This document shows positions 5,888 to 8,187 of a stretch of 8,187 nt of DNA, piece after piece. Location of the stretch: assembly GCA_025450555.1 (NCBI GenBank), contig JANWHF010000197.1, positions 1-8,187 on the forward strand. Direction: 5' to 3'. The notes beneath the pieces are model-generated. The model was not told the DNA's origin. It was given only the letters and a program-made list of their open reading frames with translations, and did not search any database. The stretch's first letter is position 1, and each line of letters begins with the position of its first letter. Both the position numbers and the translations under genes were made by a program. This stretch comes from Tepidisphaeraceae bacterium. GTDB lineage: Bacteria; Planctomycetota; Phycisphaerae; Tepidisphaerales; Tepidisphaeraceae.

Positions 5888-5906
5888 CGCAGAATGTCAG
5901 TCTGCG
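5888..5906 (-). terminator. Hairpin downstream of gcvP, possible 3' end
   Basis: CGCAGA (5888-5893) and TCTGCG (5901-5906) form a perfect 6-bp stem with a seven-base loop, about 62 bases after the gcvP stop. In the gcvP RNA no T-run follows directly, so it is not a classical intrinsic terminator. It could stabilise a 3' end or be incidental. Confidence 0.25.
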
Positions 5907-5968
5907 AAAGGTTGGCGCGCATCGATTCAGAGCCGGGAGACATGGAGGAACAAAGATGTGATGACTGA

Positions 5969-8187
<2,219 letters not shown>

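Larger units (their letters stand above)
5627..5968. other. 342-bp intergenic region between gcvP and the LEPR-XLL gene
   Basis: No convincing gene is seen on either strand. On the minus strand it holds, in order, the 3' flank of gcvP with a 6-bp hairpin (5888-5906), an A/T-rich patch (5863-5880), a candidate sigma-70 promoter (5819-5847), a 7-bp hairpin (5792-5810), a 6-bp hairpin (5722-5740) and a weak terminator-like fold (5651-5679) just before the LEPR-XLL ribosome binding site. The implied 5' leader is about 185 bases. Confidence 0.6.

Overview
The window is a stretch of bacterial chromosome with housekeeping genes and a few less familiar ones. The best lineage clue is the large gene at 3290-5626, which carries the N-terminal 'LEsRtLLS' signature (LEPR-XLL type) typical of surface and secreted proteins of Planctomycetota. 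Moderately high GC, GTG starts and a secreted sugar-isomerase-like TIM barrel fit that phylum, perhaps near the Phycisphaerae/Tepidisphaerales. The lineage is inferred from protein style, not from a phylogeny.

Layout from left to right. (1) The 3' end of hemD (uroporphyrinogen-III synthase, + strand) enters from the left and overlaps, tail to tail by 27 bp, argC (N-acetyl-gamma-glutamyl-phosphate reductase, - strand). (2) Upstream of argC on the same strand lies a secreted sugar phosphate isomerase/epimerase-like protein. Its start is best placed at a GTG behind a perfect AAGGAGG. The two genes are 59 bp apart with no visible terminator and may be co-transcribed. (3) A divergent spacer of about 190 bp leads to a small + strand gene of unknown function (63-72 aa). 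(4) Convergent to it, on the - strand, is a three-helix membrane protein with an intramembrane CxxC and a cytoplasmic-looking coiled-coil tail. (5) Upstream of that is the 778-aa LEPR-XLL protein: a right-handed parallel beta-helix, a Ser/Gly then Pro-rich linker, and a C-terminal helical module present twice. (6) A 342-bp intergenic region follows, with a candidate promoter and several small hairpins. (7) gcvP (glycine cleavage P-protein, - strand) fills the right end and runs out of the window; about 738 C-terminal residues are present.

The genes do not form one pathway: heme synthesis, arginine synthesis and glycine cleavage are separate housekeeping functions that happen to be neighbours. 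I see no CRISPR array, transposase, phage gene, tRNA, rRNA or defence locus. The most novel material is the LEPR-XLL beta-helix protein with its duplicated C-terminal module, followed by the CxxC membrane protein and the small + strand gene. I do not claim that these form a system.
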